DNA of 64,000 nt from Chersky-840 sp963764205 (GTDB taxonomy: Bacteria > Actinomycetota > Acidimicrobiia > Acidimicrobiales > UBA8190). Position 1 is the stretch's first letter; each line of letters opens with the position of its first letter. The notes beneath the pieces are model-generated. The model searched no databases. It saw only the letters and a list, made by a program, of their open reading frames with translations, and was not told where the DNA came from. The position numbers and the translations under genes were made by a program. Below, piece by piece: positions 8,382-17,137 of this stretch. The stretch is taken from NCBI GenBank assembly GCA_963764205.1, contig CAVXRN010000002.1, positions 620,001-684,000 of the forward strand. Direction: 5' to 3'.

Positions 8382-9455
8382 ATGGCAAGGTCGAGCCGCA
8401 GAGGACGCGCAGTCGCGGCCGTGATGATCGGGTTGGTCGGGACCGGCGGGATGTTCGCGCTGTTGACCGCCGAAGCGACACCGGCGTTCGCCGACTCGTC
8501 TCCGTACATGCTGTACTGCCCCGGCACGCCGGTCGGCAACATCGCACTGAACAACGTGGTGACGACGGGCACGATCACCCCCGCGAACCCGGCGTCGGGC
8601 TCGACGTTCAACCTGACCAACAACCAGACCACCACGGCGTTGCCCAGCTCGATCGTCTCGGCCGCTGCGGCACTCGGCAACTCGGCCATCGCCGGCAACG
8701 CCACCCTCAAGGTGGACGCCACCGGGGCGACGCCCGCCAGCGTCTCGGCCCCCCCGATCACCATCAACGCTCCGATCCCGAGCCCGGTGCCGGCGACGGG
8801 CCTGTCGCTCATGCTTCCCAGCACGCCGGCGACGGTCGGGCCCTTCACCGCGACCGGGGGTGCCATCAGCCTCACGGTGGACCCAGCCGTCTCGCTCTCG
8901 CTCAACGTGTCGGGCAGCACGCTCACCCTGACGTGCACGCCTTACCCCAACAACAGCTCTCCCACCGGCATCGTCCCGTCGGCCCCGACCGCGGCCAAGG
9001 CCTCGCCGGTGATCGCCTCCACCACGGCTGGCACCACCGCCGCGCCGACCACGGCCGCCACCACGGCGCCGACCACGGCCGCCACCACGGCGCCGACCAC
9101 GGCCGCCACCACGCCGGCGCCGGCTCCGACCACGTCGTCGCTGGCGTCGACCGGTCCGGGACCGCACCTGTGGTTGGTGGCGGTGATCGGGTTCATCGTG
9201 CTGTACCTCGGATCGGTGGTCCTGGCCTTGGTCGAGCGGCCCCGGAGCCTGCTGCGTCGGGTCTTGCGCCTGGCGCCACCGGCCCTGCCCGCCCCGGCCG
9301 CAGCCACTGCCGTGGACGTGAGCGAAGCTGCACCGATCGCCGATCGAAACGTGTGGTCCGTGCCCCCGAGCGCGAAGCCGGCCTATCCCAAGGCGGGCGG
9401 ATCTCCGGGGCTGTGGTTCGACGGTTGGGAGCCGCAAGGTCGCAACCGGGGCTGA
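8382..9455 (+). CDS. Secreted membrane-anchored protein with Thr/Ala/Pro repeats and an LAxTG motif
   Basis: A 357-residue protein, not assigned to a known family. A signal peptide covers residues 1-37 (basic start, hydrophobic core, AFA before Asp38). Residues 38-190 are a Thr/Ser/Asn-rich extracellular region with two cysteines. Residues 204-250 hold APTTAATT repeats. LASTG follows at 254-258, then a transmembrane helix (262-285) and a 72-residue basic/proline-rich tail. LAxTG followed by a hydrophobic helix resembles class E sortase signals, but the long tail is unusual for a sortase substrate. ATG 8382 is preferred, just after a G-rich stretch; 8379 and 8337 are alternatives. Confidence 0.7.
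   Translation: MARSSRRGRAVAAVMIGLVGTGGMFALLTAEATPAFADSSPYMLYCPGTPVGNIALNNVVTTGTITPANPASGSTFNLTNNQTTTALPSSIVSAAAALGNSAIAGNATLKVDATGATPASVSAPPITINAPIPSPVPATGLSLMLPSTPATVGPFTATGGAISLTVDPAVSLSLNVSGSTLTLTCTPYPNNSSPTGIVPSAPTAAKASPVIASTTAGTTAAPTTAATTAPTTAATTAPTTAATTPAPAPTTSSLASTGPGPHLWLVAVIGFIVLYLGSVVLALVERPRSLLRRVLRLAPPALPAPAAATAVDVSEAAPIADRNVWSVPPSAKPAYPKAGGSPGLWFDGWEPQGRNRG
9042..9113 (+). repeat. Three tandem 24-bp repeats coding for APTTAATT
   Basis: Three head-to-tail copies of a 24-bp unit starting GCGCCGACCACG, at 9042-9065, 9066-9089 and 9090-9113, inside the preceding secreted-protein gene. The unit is a multiple of three, so copy-number change would lengthen the stalk without breaking the frame. 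Confidence 0.85.
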
Positions 9456-9464
9456 CGCCGCGAG

Positions 9465-9502
9465 CGCGTTCCCCCTACGCAGGGGGGTGTAGGGGGAGCG
9501 CG
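9465..9502. terminator. Probable bidirectional terminator between convergent genes
   Basis: An inverted repeat with a 14-bp stem (9465-9478 with 9489-9502, one G-T wobble) and a 10-base loop lies at the junction of the LAxTG protein gene and the convergent histidine-kinase gene. There is no clear T-tract, so termination is inferred from the hairpin and its position. It overlaps the last codons of the kinase. Confidence 0.55.
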
Positions 9503-10930
9503 GGCGTCGGCACACCCGACGGAGTGCCGACGGCATGGTCCTCGTGTCCGTCGGGCGTAGGGCGGCGCGGGATCCACAGCACCATGCGGGCCCCGCGGTC
9601 GCCTTCGACCGGCGACTGGGCGTCCACCACGGCGTCCATGGCTGAGGCCAACTCGGCCACGATGGCGAGGCCCAGCCCGACTCCGAGCTTGCGCCCCGGG
9701 ACGATGTCGGAGCTGTAGTGCCGTTCGAAGATGTGGGGGAGATCAGCGGGGCTGATGCCCGGTCCGTCGTCGGCGACCCACACGGCGATCCAGCCACCCA
9801 CCGACTCGGCGCCGACCTCGACCCGGCTCGTCGCGAATTTGAGTGCATTCTCGATGAGGTTGGCGACGACCTGCCCGACGCGGTCGGGATCGGCGTCGGC
9901 CCACACCGCTCCCTCGACCGGCGTCACGACCAGAGCGATGCCCGCACCGACGGCTTCGGGTTGGAACCCTTCGGCCACCGTCGTGGCGACCGAGGCGCAA
10001 TCGACGCGCTGGGTGTGGAACGAGAATTTGGCGTGCCTGGAGCCGGGCCAGGTCGAGCAGGTCCTGGACCAGACGCTCGAGTCGGCGAGCCTCGCTCCCG
10101 ATGATGCCGACGGCGCCGGCGATGTCATCGGTGGCGCCGTCGGAGATGGCATCGGCGTAGCCACGGATCGACGTCAACGGCGTGCGCAGCTCGTGGGAGA
10201 CCGACAGGAGGAATTCGCGTTCCAGGCCCCGGGCCCGACTCAGGTTCTCGCCCAACGTGTTGACCGCCTCGGCCAGGTCGGCCAGTTCGGGGTACTCACC
10301 CCGGTTGACCGGGACGGTGGCCTCCAGGTTTCCCGCTGCCATCTGGCGCGTCGCGTCGACGGCCCGCACGATGGGCGAACTGATGCGGCGGGCCAGCGCG
10401 GCGGCTACGACCACGCCGGCCATGAGTACCACGCCCGCCACGAGGATGAAGTAGTCGACACCGTTGACCGGGTCGGCCACGTGGCGCGTGACCACGAGGA
10501 CGCGCACGTCCGACGCCGGTAGTCCGTCGTCGAGCGCGAGGCGTTGCGACGAGCTCAGGTCGAGCGGTTGGGCCACGAAGACGAGGTGACCCACGTTGCC
10601 GGCCACGGTTGCCCCGGACCGCAACGCGCCCGCGTCGAGGAGGCGCGCCGCCAAGGGGGTGGGGACCGCCTGGAGCGAGCCGGTGGGGCTCAGGCCTACG
10701 AGGGCGAGACGGTCGAAGGCGCCGACGCGGCGCAGCACGTCTACCACCTGGTGTTGCGTGAACAGCGGGTAGGCCGACATGAGCCCGCCGATGGCTTGTG
10801 CCTCGCTCGTGAGCTCGTTCTGTGCGGTCGACAGGGCGGCGCGCCGGACGAGCAGAAGACTGCCCACGACGGTCAGGACGAGGGTGCCGATGACGACGCC
10901 CAGAATGGCGACGGTGATGCGACGACGCAC
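9475..10930 (-). CDS. Membrane sensor histidine kinase, frame broken near 10035
   Basis: Sensor partner of the OmpR-type regulator 9 bp upstream. From GTG 10930: a transmembrane helix (residues 8-28), an extracytoplasmic domain (about 30-158), a second helix (160-181), HAMP (182-235), then HisKA with SVSHELRTPL, phospho-accepting His246. The ATP-binding domain follows in another frame, with NLIENALKF, VADDGPGI and GVGLGLAIV. The frame changes after LLDLARL at about 10030-10042; removing one base joins the halves into about 484 residues. One extra base, probably a sequencing error, explains it. Confidence 0.85.
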
Positions 10931-10939
10931 GGGCCGGGC

Positions 10940-11680
10940 TCAGCCCAGCCGGTAGCCGACTCCCCACACGGTGGTGAGGGGCAGGCCGGCGCCGAGCTTC
11001 TTGCGCAGCTGTCTGACGTGGACGTCGACGGTGCGTTCGTCGCCGTACCAGCCTTCCCCCCACACGCCGTCGAGCAGTTGGCGTCGTGACAACGCCAGGC
11101 CCGCGTTGACCGCCAGGTAGGCCAGAAGGTCGAATTCGCGGCCGGTGAGTGCCACCACCGCCTCGCCCCGGCACACCTCGCGGCGCCCCGTGTCGACCAC
11201 GACGTCGCCGACCTCGAGCACCGACGGCACCGTCCGGGTGGGCGAGCCGGCCCGGCGCAGGATGGCCCGCACCCGCGCCACCAGCTCGCGCGGTGAGAAC
11301 GGCTTCGTCACGTAGTCGTCGGCGCCGAACTCGAGCCCGACCACCCGGTCGACCTCGTCGTCGCGGGCGGTGAGCATCACGATGGGGACGTCCCCCGCGG
11401 CGCGCAGTCGACGGCACACGTCGAAGCCGTCGAGCTCACCGGGCAGGCCCACGTCGACCACGACGAGCGTGGGGCTGTCCCGGTCGACGTAGGCGAGGCC
11501 CTGCTGACCGTCGGGCGCCTGCAGCACCCGGAAGCCCTCCCGGCGGAGGTACAAGGCCACGAGGTCAGAGATGTTCTGGTCATCCTCGATGACCACGATT
11601 GTCTCCCCGTCGGCCGCCACCACCACCAGCCTGCCACCGGGCGACCGGAGCGCACGGGGACCCCCGGGGCGGATCGGCAT
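10940..11680 (-). CDS. OmpR/PhoB-family response regulator
   Basis: DNA-binding regulator. The receiver has the acidic pair EDD, the phospho-acceptor in VVVDVGLPG, and the conserved Lys in TKPFSPREL; a winged-helix domain follows with ALTGREFDLL, DERTVDVHVRQLRKKL and VWGVGYRLG. ATG 11680 gives 246 residues. The open frame runs upstream to 11773, but that part lacks homology and would cover the trpC start and the heptamer repeats. A start nearer the receiver is possible. It forms an operon with the kinase and diverges from trpC. Confidence 0.88.
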   Translation of the reverse strand: MPIRPGGPRALRSPGGRLVVVAADGETIVVIEDDQNISDLVALYLRREGFRVLQAPDGQQGLAYVDRDSPTLVVVDVGLPGELDGFDVCRRLRAAGDVPIVMLTARDDEVDRVVGLEFGADDYVTKPFSPRELVARVRAILRRAGSPTRTVPSVLEVGDVVVDTGRREVCRGEAVVALTGREFDLLAYLAVNAGLALSRRQLLDGVWGEGWYGDERTVDVHVRQLRKKLGAGLPLTTVWGVGYRLG

Positions 11681-11714
11681 GTCGACATCACACCGCGTCG
11701 GGGTCAACGGTCCG

Positions 11715-11743
11715 TGAGGAAGCGATGAGGAAAGTGTGAGGCC
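11715..11743 (+). promoter_or_regulatory. Heptamer direct repeats with 11-bp spacing (PhoB-type operator candidate)
   Basis: TGAGGAA at 11715-11721, TGAGGAA at 11726-11732 and TGAGGCC at 11737-11743 are separated by 4-bp spacers. Seven-base direct repeats with four-base spacers are the usual site geometry for OmpR/PhoB-family regulators. The site is 35-63 bp upstream of the regulator start, which suggests autoregulation, and 17-45 bp upstream of trpC, which could be affected too. Confidence 0.5.
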
Positions 11744-11759
11744 CAGTAGGCTGGCGGCG

Positions 11760-12596
11760 GTGCCGCCCGACACCTACCTCACGGGGATCCTCGCCTCGCA
11801 TCGCGCCCGGGCCGCGGCCGACACCCGCAGCCTCGACGACCTCGTCGACCGGGCCCACGGCGCCGGCACCACGCGCCCCTTCGGCCTGCGCCTGGCCGTC
11901 CCCGCCGGCGGTGAGCTCGCCGTGATCGCCGAGGTGAAGCGGCGTTCGCCCTCCAAGGGCCCCCTCGACGCCTCGCTCGACCCCGCCCAGGTGGCGGCCG
12001 ACTACGAAGCCGGCGGCGCGGCGTGCGTCTCGGTCCTCACCGATGAGGAGTACTTCTCGGGGTCGGTGGCGGATCTGACGCTCGCCCGGGCCGCGTGCGG
12101 TCTCCCTGTCCTACGCAAGGACTTCACGGTCTCGATGGCCGACGTGTGCGATGCCCGGCTCATGGGTGCCGACGCCGTGCTCCTCATCGTGGCGGCGCTG
12201 TCGGACGAGGAGCTCTCGAGCTTCCTCAGCCTGGCCCAGGAGCTGACGCTCGACGCCTTGGTCGAGGTGCACGACGAAGCCGAGCTCGCCCGGGCCCTCG
12301 ACGCGGGAGCCACGCTCGTCGGGGTGAACCAGCGTGACCTCACGACGTTCGCCGTCGACGCCGACCGTGCGGCGCGCCTGGCGGCACGCATCCCGCCCGA
12401 GGTCGTGGCCGTGGCCGAGTCCGGCATCAGGGGCGAGGACGACGTCCGTCGATTGGCCGACGTCGGGTACCAGGGCGTGTTGGTGGGGGAGTCGCTCATC
12501 CGGGCACCCGACCGGCGCGCGGCGGTGCGCGACCTCACCGGGCGCCGCGTCGGTGCCCGTCATCGCGCCCGCGAGGCCGAGGTGACGGGGAGGTGA
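11760..12596 (+). CDS. trpC: Indole-3-glycerol phosphate synthase (TrpC)
   Basis: Closes the indole ring from CdRP. About 278 residues, a TIM barrel with AEVKRRSPSKG, VLTDEEYFSGS, VLRKDFTV, VGVNQRDL, VAESGI and VGESLI. GTG 11760 (MPPDTYLTGILASHR) fits the usual N-terminus; GTG 11736 would add eight residues and sits inside the operator-like repeats. It heads trpC-trpF-trpB-trpA; the stop is 4 bp before trpF. Confidence 0.94.
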   Translation: MPPDTYLTGILASHRARAAADTRSLDDLVDRAHGAGTTRPFGLRLAVPAGGELAVIAEVKRRSPSKGPLDASLDPAQVAADYEAGGAACVSVLTDEEYFSGSVADLTLARAACGLPVLRKDFTVSMADVCDARLMGADAVLLIVAALSDEELSSFLSLAQELTLDALVEVHDEAELARALDAGATLVGVNQRDLTTFAVDADRAARLAARIPPEVVAVAESGIRGEDDVRRLADVGYQGVLVGESLIRAPDRRAAVRDLTGRRVGARHRAREAEVTGR

Positions 12597-12600
12597 GGCC

Positions 12601-13290
12601 GTGTTCGTGAAGATCTGTGGCATCACCTCGGAGGCCGACGCGCTGCTGGCCGTCGGCCTGGGCGCCGACGCGGTGGGGTTCGTCTTCGCCCCTTCGCCGC
12701 GCCAGGTGGCGCCTCAGGCCGTGCGGCGGATCATCGAGCGCGTCCCGCCCGAGATCCTGACGGTGGGGGTGTTCCGCAACGAGTCCCGCACGCGGGTGGT
12801 GGACATCGTCAACGGCATCGGCCTCCGGGGGGCGCAGCTCCACGGGGACGAGTCCACCGAAGACACCCGTTGGGTGGCCGAGCGCATCCCCTTCACCATC
12901 AAGGCGTTTCCCGCCGGGCACCGCAACATCGCCCGGCTCGACGACTACGGGGTCGAGACCGTCCTCGTCGACGCCCAGTCGCCGGGATCCGGTGAGGTGT
13001 TCGACTGGCGCTTGGCCGAGGGCGTCGCCGACCCGGCCCGGCTCATCGTGTCGGGCGGGCTCCACGCCGACAACGTGGCCGACGCCATCGCCCATCTCCA
13101 CCCCTTCGGGGTGGACGTGTCCTCGGGCGTCGAGTCCGAGCCCGGTCGCAAGGATCCCCACAAGGTGCGCGCCTTCATCATGGCGGCGCGTACCGCGGCG
13201 GGAGAGACCGTCGAGGACGGGGCCAGCGTCGGGGTCGGCGACGACGGCGACGAGCTGGGCGCACCGTTCGACTGGCAGGAGGACGGGTGA
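12601..13290 (+). CDS. trpF: Phosphoribosylanthranilate isomerase (TrpF)
   Basis: Converts phosphoribosylanthranilate to CdRP. 229 residues starting with the conserved KICGIT, whose cysteine is the general base; LVDAQSPGSGEVFDW contains the general-acid aspartate, and SGGLHADNV binds phosphate. About 25 residues at the C-terminus are acidic and not part of the barrel. GTG start; the stop overlaps the next GTG (GTGA). Confidence 0.94.
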   Translation: MFVKICGITSEADALLAVGLGADAVGFVFAPSPRQVAPQAVRRIIERVPPEILTVGVFRNESRTRVVDIVNGIGLRGAQLHGDESTEDTRWVAERIPFTIKAFPAGHRNIARLDDYGVETVLVDAQSPGSGEVFDWRLAEGVADPARLIVSGGLHADNVADAIAHLHPFGVDVSSGVESEPGRKDPHKVRAFIMAARTAAGETVEDGASVGVGDDGDELGAPFDWQEDG

Positions 13291-14475
13291 GCGAGCCCGC
13301 CAGCGGCGAGGGCATCATGGGCGAACCGTCGAGCAGTGGGCGGTTCGGCGAGTTCGGGGGGCGCTTCGTCCCCGAGTCGCTCATGCCAGCGTGCCTGGAG
13401 CTCGAAGAAGCCTTCCGGGCGGCCTGGACGGACCCGCTCTTCCACGCCGAATTCGAGGCGATCCTGCGGGACTACGGCGGACGACCGACACCGGTCACCG
13501 AGTGCCACCGCCTCTCGGCGCGCCTCGGGGTGCGCGTGCTCCTCAAGCGCGAGGACCTGGCCCACACCGGCTCGCACAAGCTCAACAACGTGATCGGGCA
13601 GTCGCTCTTGGCCCGGCGGATGGGCAAGCGTCGGCTCATCGCCGAGACCGGTGCCGGCCAACACGGCGTGGCCACGGCCACCGCCGCGGCGCTGTTCGGG
13701 ATGGACTGTGTGGTCTACATGGGCGAGGTCGACACCCAACGACAGGAATTGAACGTCTTTCGGATGGAGCTGCTCGGGGCCGAGGTCCGTCCCGTGCGGG
13801 GCGGGGAGTCGGACGCTCAAGGACGCCGTGAACGAAGCCTTGCGGGACTGGGTGGCCAACGTGGCCGACACCCACTACTGCCTCGGGTCGGTGATGGGAC
13901 CGCACCCGTACCCGTGGATGGTGCGGGAGCTGCAACGGGTGGTGGGCGACGAGGCCCGGGAGCAGTGCCGGGCGTTGCTGGCCGGGCGCGACCCGGACTG
14001 GGTGGTGGCGTGCATCGGCGGCGGGTCGAACGCGGCCGGGACCTTCGCCGGGTTCGTCGACACCGGTGCCGCGCTCGTCGGTGTCGAGGCCGCCGGTGGG
14101 GCGGCGCTGGGCCGGGGCGTGCCCGGCGTCGTGCACGGGATGAAGTCCTACATACTCCAGGACGAGGTGGGCCAGATCGCCGAGGCGTCCTCGATCTCGG
14201 CCGGGCTCGACTACCCCGGCATCGGGCCCGAGCACGCCTACCTGTCGTCGATCGGGCGGACCCGGTACGAGCAGGCCGGCGACGACGAGGTCGTGGCCGC
14301 CTTCCGGTTGCTGTCGGAGACCGAGGGCATCATCCCTGCGTTGGAGGCCGCCCACGCGCTGGCGTGGCTGGTGCGCGAGGCGGGGCGGACGGTGCCCGAG
14401 GGCGACACCGTGCTCGTGACGTTGTCGGGGCGGGGCGACAAGGACGTGGCCCAGGTCCGGGAGCTGCTGCGGTGA
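13287..14475 (+). CDS. trpB: Tryptophan synthase beta subunit (TrpB), frame broken at 13803-13806
   Basis: PLP enzyme joining indole and serine. HTGSHKLNN carries the PLP lysine, GAGQHGVATAT and GGGSNA are the other PLP motifs, and SGRGDKD is near the end. The frame is lost in a GGGG run after EVRPV; removing one G gives GGSRTLKDAVNEALRDW and continues to the stop (about 395 residues). This is probably a sequencing error, because trpA and trpF are intact. GTG 13287 follows a strong AGGAGG and overlaps the trpF stop; ATG 13317 is an alternative. Confidence 0.9.
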
Positions 14476-15299
14476 CGGTGACCCCGTCGGGCCCGGCCGC
14501 GGCGCGACGGGCGGAGACGGGACCGCTCGAGGCCCATCTGCGCAGTCGGCGCGACGCGGGGCGCAAACTCCTCGTGCCCTATGTGACGGGGGGCATGGGG
14601 CCCGACTGGATCGAGTCGGTCCACGCCGTGGCGGACGCCGGCGCCGACGCGGTCGAGATCGGGATCCCCTTCTCCGACCCGATGATCGACGGGCCCACCA
14701 TCCAGGAGGCCTCCTTGCGGGCGCTGCAACGGGGCACGACGCCGACGTCGGTGCTCGACTCGCTGGCGCGTGCCGACCTCGCCGTGCCCCTGTGTGTCAT
14801 GACGTACTACAACGTCGTGTTCCGGGCCGGGCTGCGCCGCTTCGCACGTTCCTTGGCCGATGCCGGCGTGTCGGGCGCGATCGTTCCCGACCTCCCGCTC
14901 GAGGAGTCCGAGCAATGGTGTGCCGAAGCCGATGACGCCGGCGTGGCCACGGTGCTCTTGGTGGCACCGTCCACGCCGCCGGCGCGGGCCCGGGCCATCT
15001 GCGACCGCGCCCGGGGGTTCGTCTACGGCGTGGGCGTCATGGGGGTGACGGGCGAGCGCAGTGCCCTGGCCGCGACGGCCAACGACGTGGCCAAAATGGT
15101 CCGAAGTGTCACGGACCGTCCGGTGTGCATCGGCATCGGCGTGTCGACGCCGGTGCAGGCCGCGCAGGCGTGCGTCGACGCCGACGGCGTGGTCGTCGGC
15201 TCGGCCATCGTGCGCCGACTACTGGACGGGGCGGGACCCGACGGGGCCGGCGCGTTCGTGGCCTCGCTGCGCGCCGGGATCGACGACGCCGCACCGTGA
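14472..15299 (+). CDS. trpA: Tryptophan synthase alpha subunit (TrpA)
   Basis: Cleaves indole-3-glycerol phosphate and channels indole to TrpB. 275 residues, with VEIGIPFSDPMIDGPTIQ carrying the catalytic Glu and Asp, IVPDLPLEE, and the phosphate-binding IGIGVSTP and VVGSAIV. The usual VYYVS segment reads VYGVGVMGVTG. The GTG start overlaps the trpB stop. It is the last gene of the operon. Confidence 0.94.
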   Translation: MTVTPSGPAAARRAETGPLEAHLRSRRDAGRKLLVPYVTGGMGPDWIESVHAVADAGADAVEIGIPFSDPMIDGPTIQEASLRALQRGTTPTSVLDSLARADLAVPLCVMTYYNVVFRAGLRRFARSLADAGVSGAIVPDLPLEESEQWCAEADDAGVATVLLVAPSTPPARARAICDRARGFVYGVGVMGVTGERSALAATANDVAKMVRSVTDRPVCIGIGVSTPVQAAQACVDADGVVVGSAIVRRLLDGAGPDGAGAFVASLRAGIDDAAP

Positions 15300-15310
15300 C
15301 GTAGTCACGG
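15294..15310. terminator. Hairpin between convergent trpA and LAxTG lipoprotein-like gene
   Basis: CCGTGAC at 15294-15300, a GTA loop, and GTCACGG at 15304-15310 form a perfect 7-bp hairpin that includes parts of both stop codons. The location suggests a shared terminator; no T-tract is present and the loop is short. Confidence 0.45.
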
Positions 15311-16204
15311 CCGACCCGAGTTCACCCGACCGAGCATCCACTCCCCGGCCCGTCTCGTCCGCGCCAGGACTCTCCGGCCCCGACGCTCGGTGTCCCCCAC
15401 GACCACGAGCAGGAGCACGCTCACGACCAGGAGCCCCGCGCCCACGACCGTCATCCAGAGCAACGCCGGACCGGGGCCGGTGACGGCCAGGGTCGTGGCG
15501 GCACTCGAGACGGCGGGGCTCGACGACGATGCTTGCGCCGGGGCGCCCGTTGCGGCTGCCGTCGCGGGCTGGGCCGGAGGGTTCGAGGACGCCGCGGCGG
15601 GTGCTTGGGTCGTGGGTGCGCTCGACGCACCGGGCGCGGGCGTCGAAGGCGACGGGGACGCCGTCGCGGCGGCGGGTGCGGTGGTGGGAGGAGCGGTCGT
15701 CGTGGGGGGAGCGGCTGCCACCTGGGCGACCTTGAAGCCACCGACGTTGTTCCCGGTGACCTGGCCCGCTGCGGTGTCGCCGACGAAGGTGTAGAGCGGA
15801 GAACCGTTGTAGGTCACCTGGGACGTCCCGTTGCTCTGCACCACGGCCGCCACGGTCCCGTTCACACCCGGTCCTGCCGTCGGCGTCGTGCCGGACGCGA
15901 CGGTCAAGGCGGGCCAGACCGCGACGCACGCCCCGGTGCACGAGCTCATCCCGTCCTGGTCGGTGGGAAGGGTATAGAGGGCGAAGCCTTGGGCATCGGT
16001 GAGCACCGTGCCGAAGGAGGCGGTGGAGAGGGCGTCGACCGTCGAGCCCGCCGCGGATGCCGTCATCGAGGCAGCGCCGACCACGCCCAGCACCGCGAGG
16101 CCGCCGAACACGAGCCGACGAAGACCTCGACGGCCCCGGGGGCGACAGGTCGCCGCCGGAGGTGGTGCGGCGGGGCTCGATGGGGTGCCGGGGTCGTGGC
16201 GCAT
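15305..16204 (-). CDS. Secreted protein with Lipoprotein_15-type repeats and LAxTG anchor
   Basis: A 299-residue envelope protein. ATG 16204 follows GAGGAGAGGA, a good ribosome site. A long basic start and hydrophobic stretch (31-52) form the signal peptide. Residues 55-165 carry two copies of the secreted repeat found in COG4315/PF03640-like proteins: ALYTLPTDQDG with SCTGACVAVWPAL, then PLYTFVGDTAAGQVTG. A Pro/Ala/Ser/Thr stalk (168-236) leads to LAVTG at 239-243, a membrane helix (247-270) and a basic tail. It lacks a lipobox cysteine. The end resembles that of the protein at 8382-9455 (LAxTGPGP then helix). Biochemical role unknown. Confidence 0.75.
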   Translation of the reverse strand: MRHDPGTPSSPAAPPPAATCRPRGRRGLRRLVFGGLAVLGVVGAASMTASAAGSTVDALSTASFGTVLTDAQGFALYTLPTDQDGMSSCTGACVAVWPALTVASGTTPTAGPGVNGTVAAVVQSNGTSQVTYNGSPLYTFVGDTAAGQVTGNNVGGFKVAQVAAAPPTTTAPPTTAPAAATASPSPSTPAPGASSAPTTQAPAAASSNPPAQPATAAATGAPAQASSSSPAVSSAATTLAVTGPGPALLWMTVVGAGLLVVSVLLLVVVGDTERRGRRVLARTRRAGEWMLGRVNSGRP

Positions 16205-16420
16205 CGGGGTCGTCCTCTCCTCGGTCGGCGCGACGCCGACGTTCGGGTCTACGGGCGGCGACGGCCCTTCCTTCACGAGGGAGGCGTCGCCCGCTCGCCG
16301 GCGGGCGCCCGCAATCCGACAGTGACTTCGCATTGGCCTGGAATCCACAGTTTGGCCACAGGAACGAGGCGTACCGTCACGCAGAGAGCGAATTGCGCCC
16401 ACGCGAGACGGAGGTCAGCG

Positions 16421-17137
16421 ATGAGCGACATGCCGGCGACACCACCGACGGGTCAGGTCCCCCCGGGGGCCAGCGCCCCCGAGACACCCCGGGGCCGGGG
16501 ACGGTGGTTCAAGCTGGCCGTGGGCGTCGGCGCCGCGGCCGTCGTGGCGGTGGGTGCCACCGCACTGGCCCAGTCCACCACGTCCACGACCACAACCCAC
16601 GACAGCGACGCCTCGATCACGGCGTCCGCCGCAACCTCCTCCACCACCACGACAGTCCCTGGGGGGCGCCACGGGTTCGGGTTCGGCGGTCGGTTCCGGG
16701 GCGGCATCGGTCCCGCCGCCGGCTTCGGCGGGTTGGGGTTGGGCGGGGGCCCGGTGCTCTACGGCCAGTACACCATCAAGGGCCCCAACGGCTACGAGAC
16801 CCTGTCGGAGCGCACCGGCACGGTGTCGGACGTCACCGATACAGCGGGCAGCACGTGGTCGCTCACCGTGAAGAGTGCGGACGGGACCTCGGGCACGTTC
16901 ACGGTCGACTCGGGCACGAGCGTCAACGGCGGGGAGATGGGGATCGGGAGCGTCAAGACCGGTAACACGGTGCAGGTCACGGCCGTCGTGTCGGGCGCCA
17001 CGTCGACCGCCAAGCAGGTGATCGACCAGACGACGCTCAAGGCCAACGCCGGGAGCTGGCGACCCATGCCGGCGCCGCCGAGCCCCACCAGCGGCTCGGG
17101 CACCTCGACGGGGCAGTCCGGGGGAGCGCCGGCCTAA
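16421..17137 (+). CDS. Membrane-anchored or secreted DUF5666-like protein
   Basis: 238 residues starting at ATG 16421 after GAGGTCAG. The N-terminus is polar and proline-rich, then a hydrophobic segment (30-49) acts as an uncleaved anchor or signal, followed by a Ser/Thr stretch and a Gly/Phe-rich segment. Residues 130-205 form a small beta domain of the DUF5666 type (GTVSDVTD, then SLTVKSADG, ending TAKQVID). The C-terminus is Pro/Ser/Gly-rich. Function unknown. Confidence 0.7.
   Translation: MSDMPATPPTGQVPPGASAPETPRGRGRWFKLAVGVGAAAVVAVGATALAQSTTSTTTTHDSDASITASAATSSTTTTVPGGRHGFGFGGRFRGGIGPAAGFGGLGLGGGPVLYGQYTIKGPNGYETLSERTGTVSDVTDTAGSTWSLTVKSADGTSGTFTVDSGTSVNGGEMGIGSVKTGNTVQVTAVVSGATSTAKQVIDQTTLKANAGSWRPMPAPPSPTSGSGTSTGQSGGAPA

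Noticed and set aside
8268..9848. 526-codon minus-strand frame opposite the LAxTG protein gene
   Set aside because: Its composition mirrors the repeats on the plus strand, and its first part is the shifted frame of the histidine kinase.
16415..17133. Continuation of the UbiB-like frame through the opposite DUF5666-like gene
   Set aside because: The extension lacks homology; a one-base correction at 17156-17159 gives a stop exactly at the neighbour's end.
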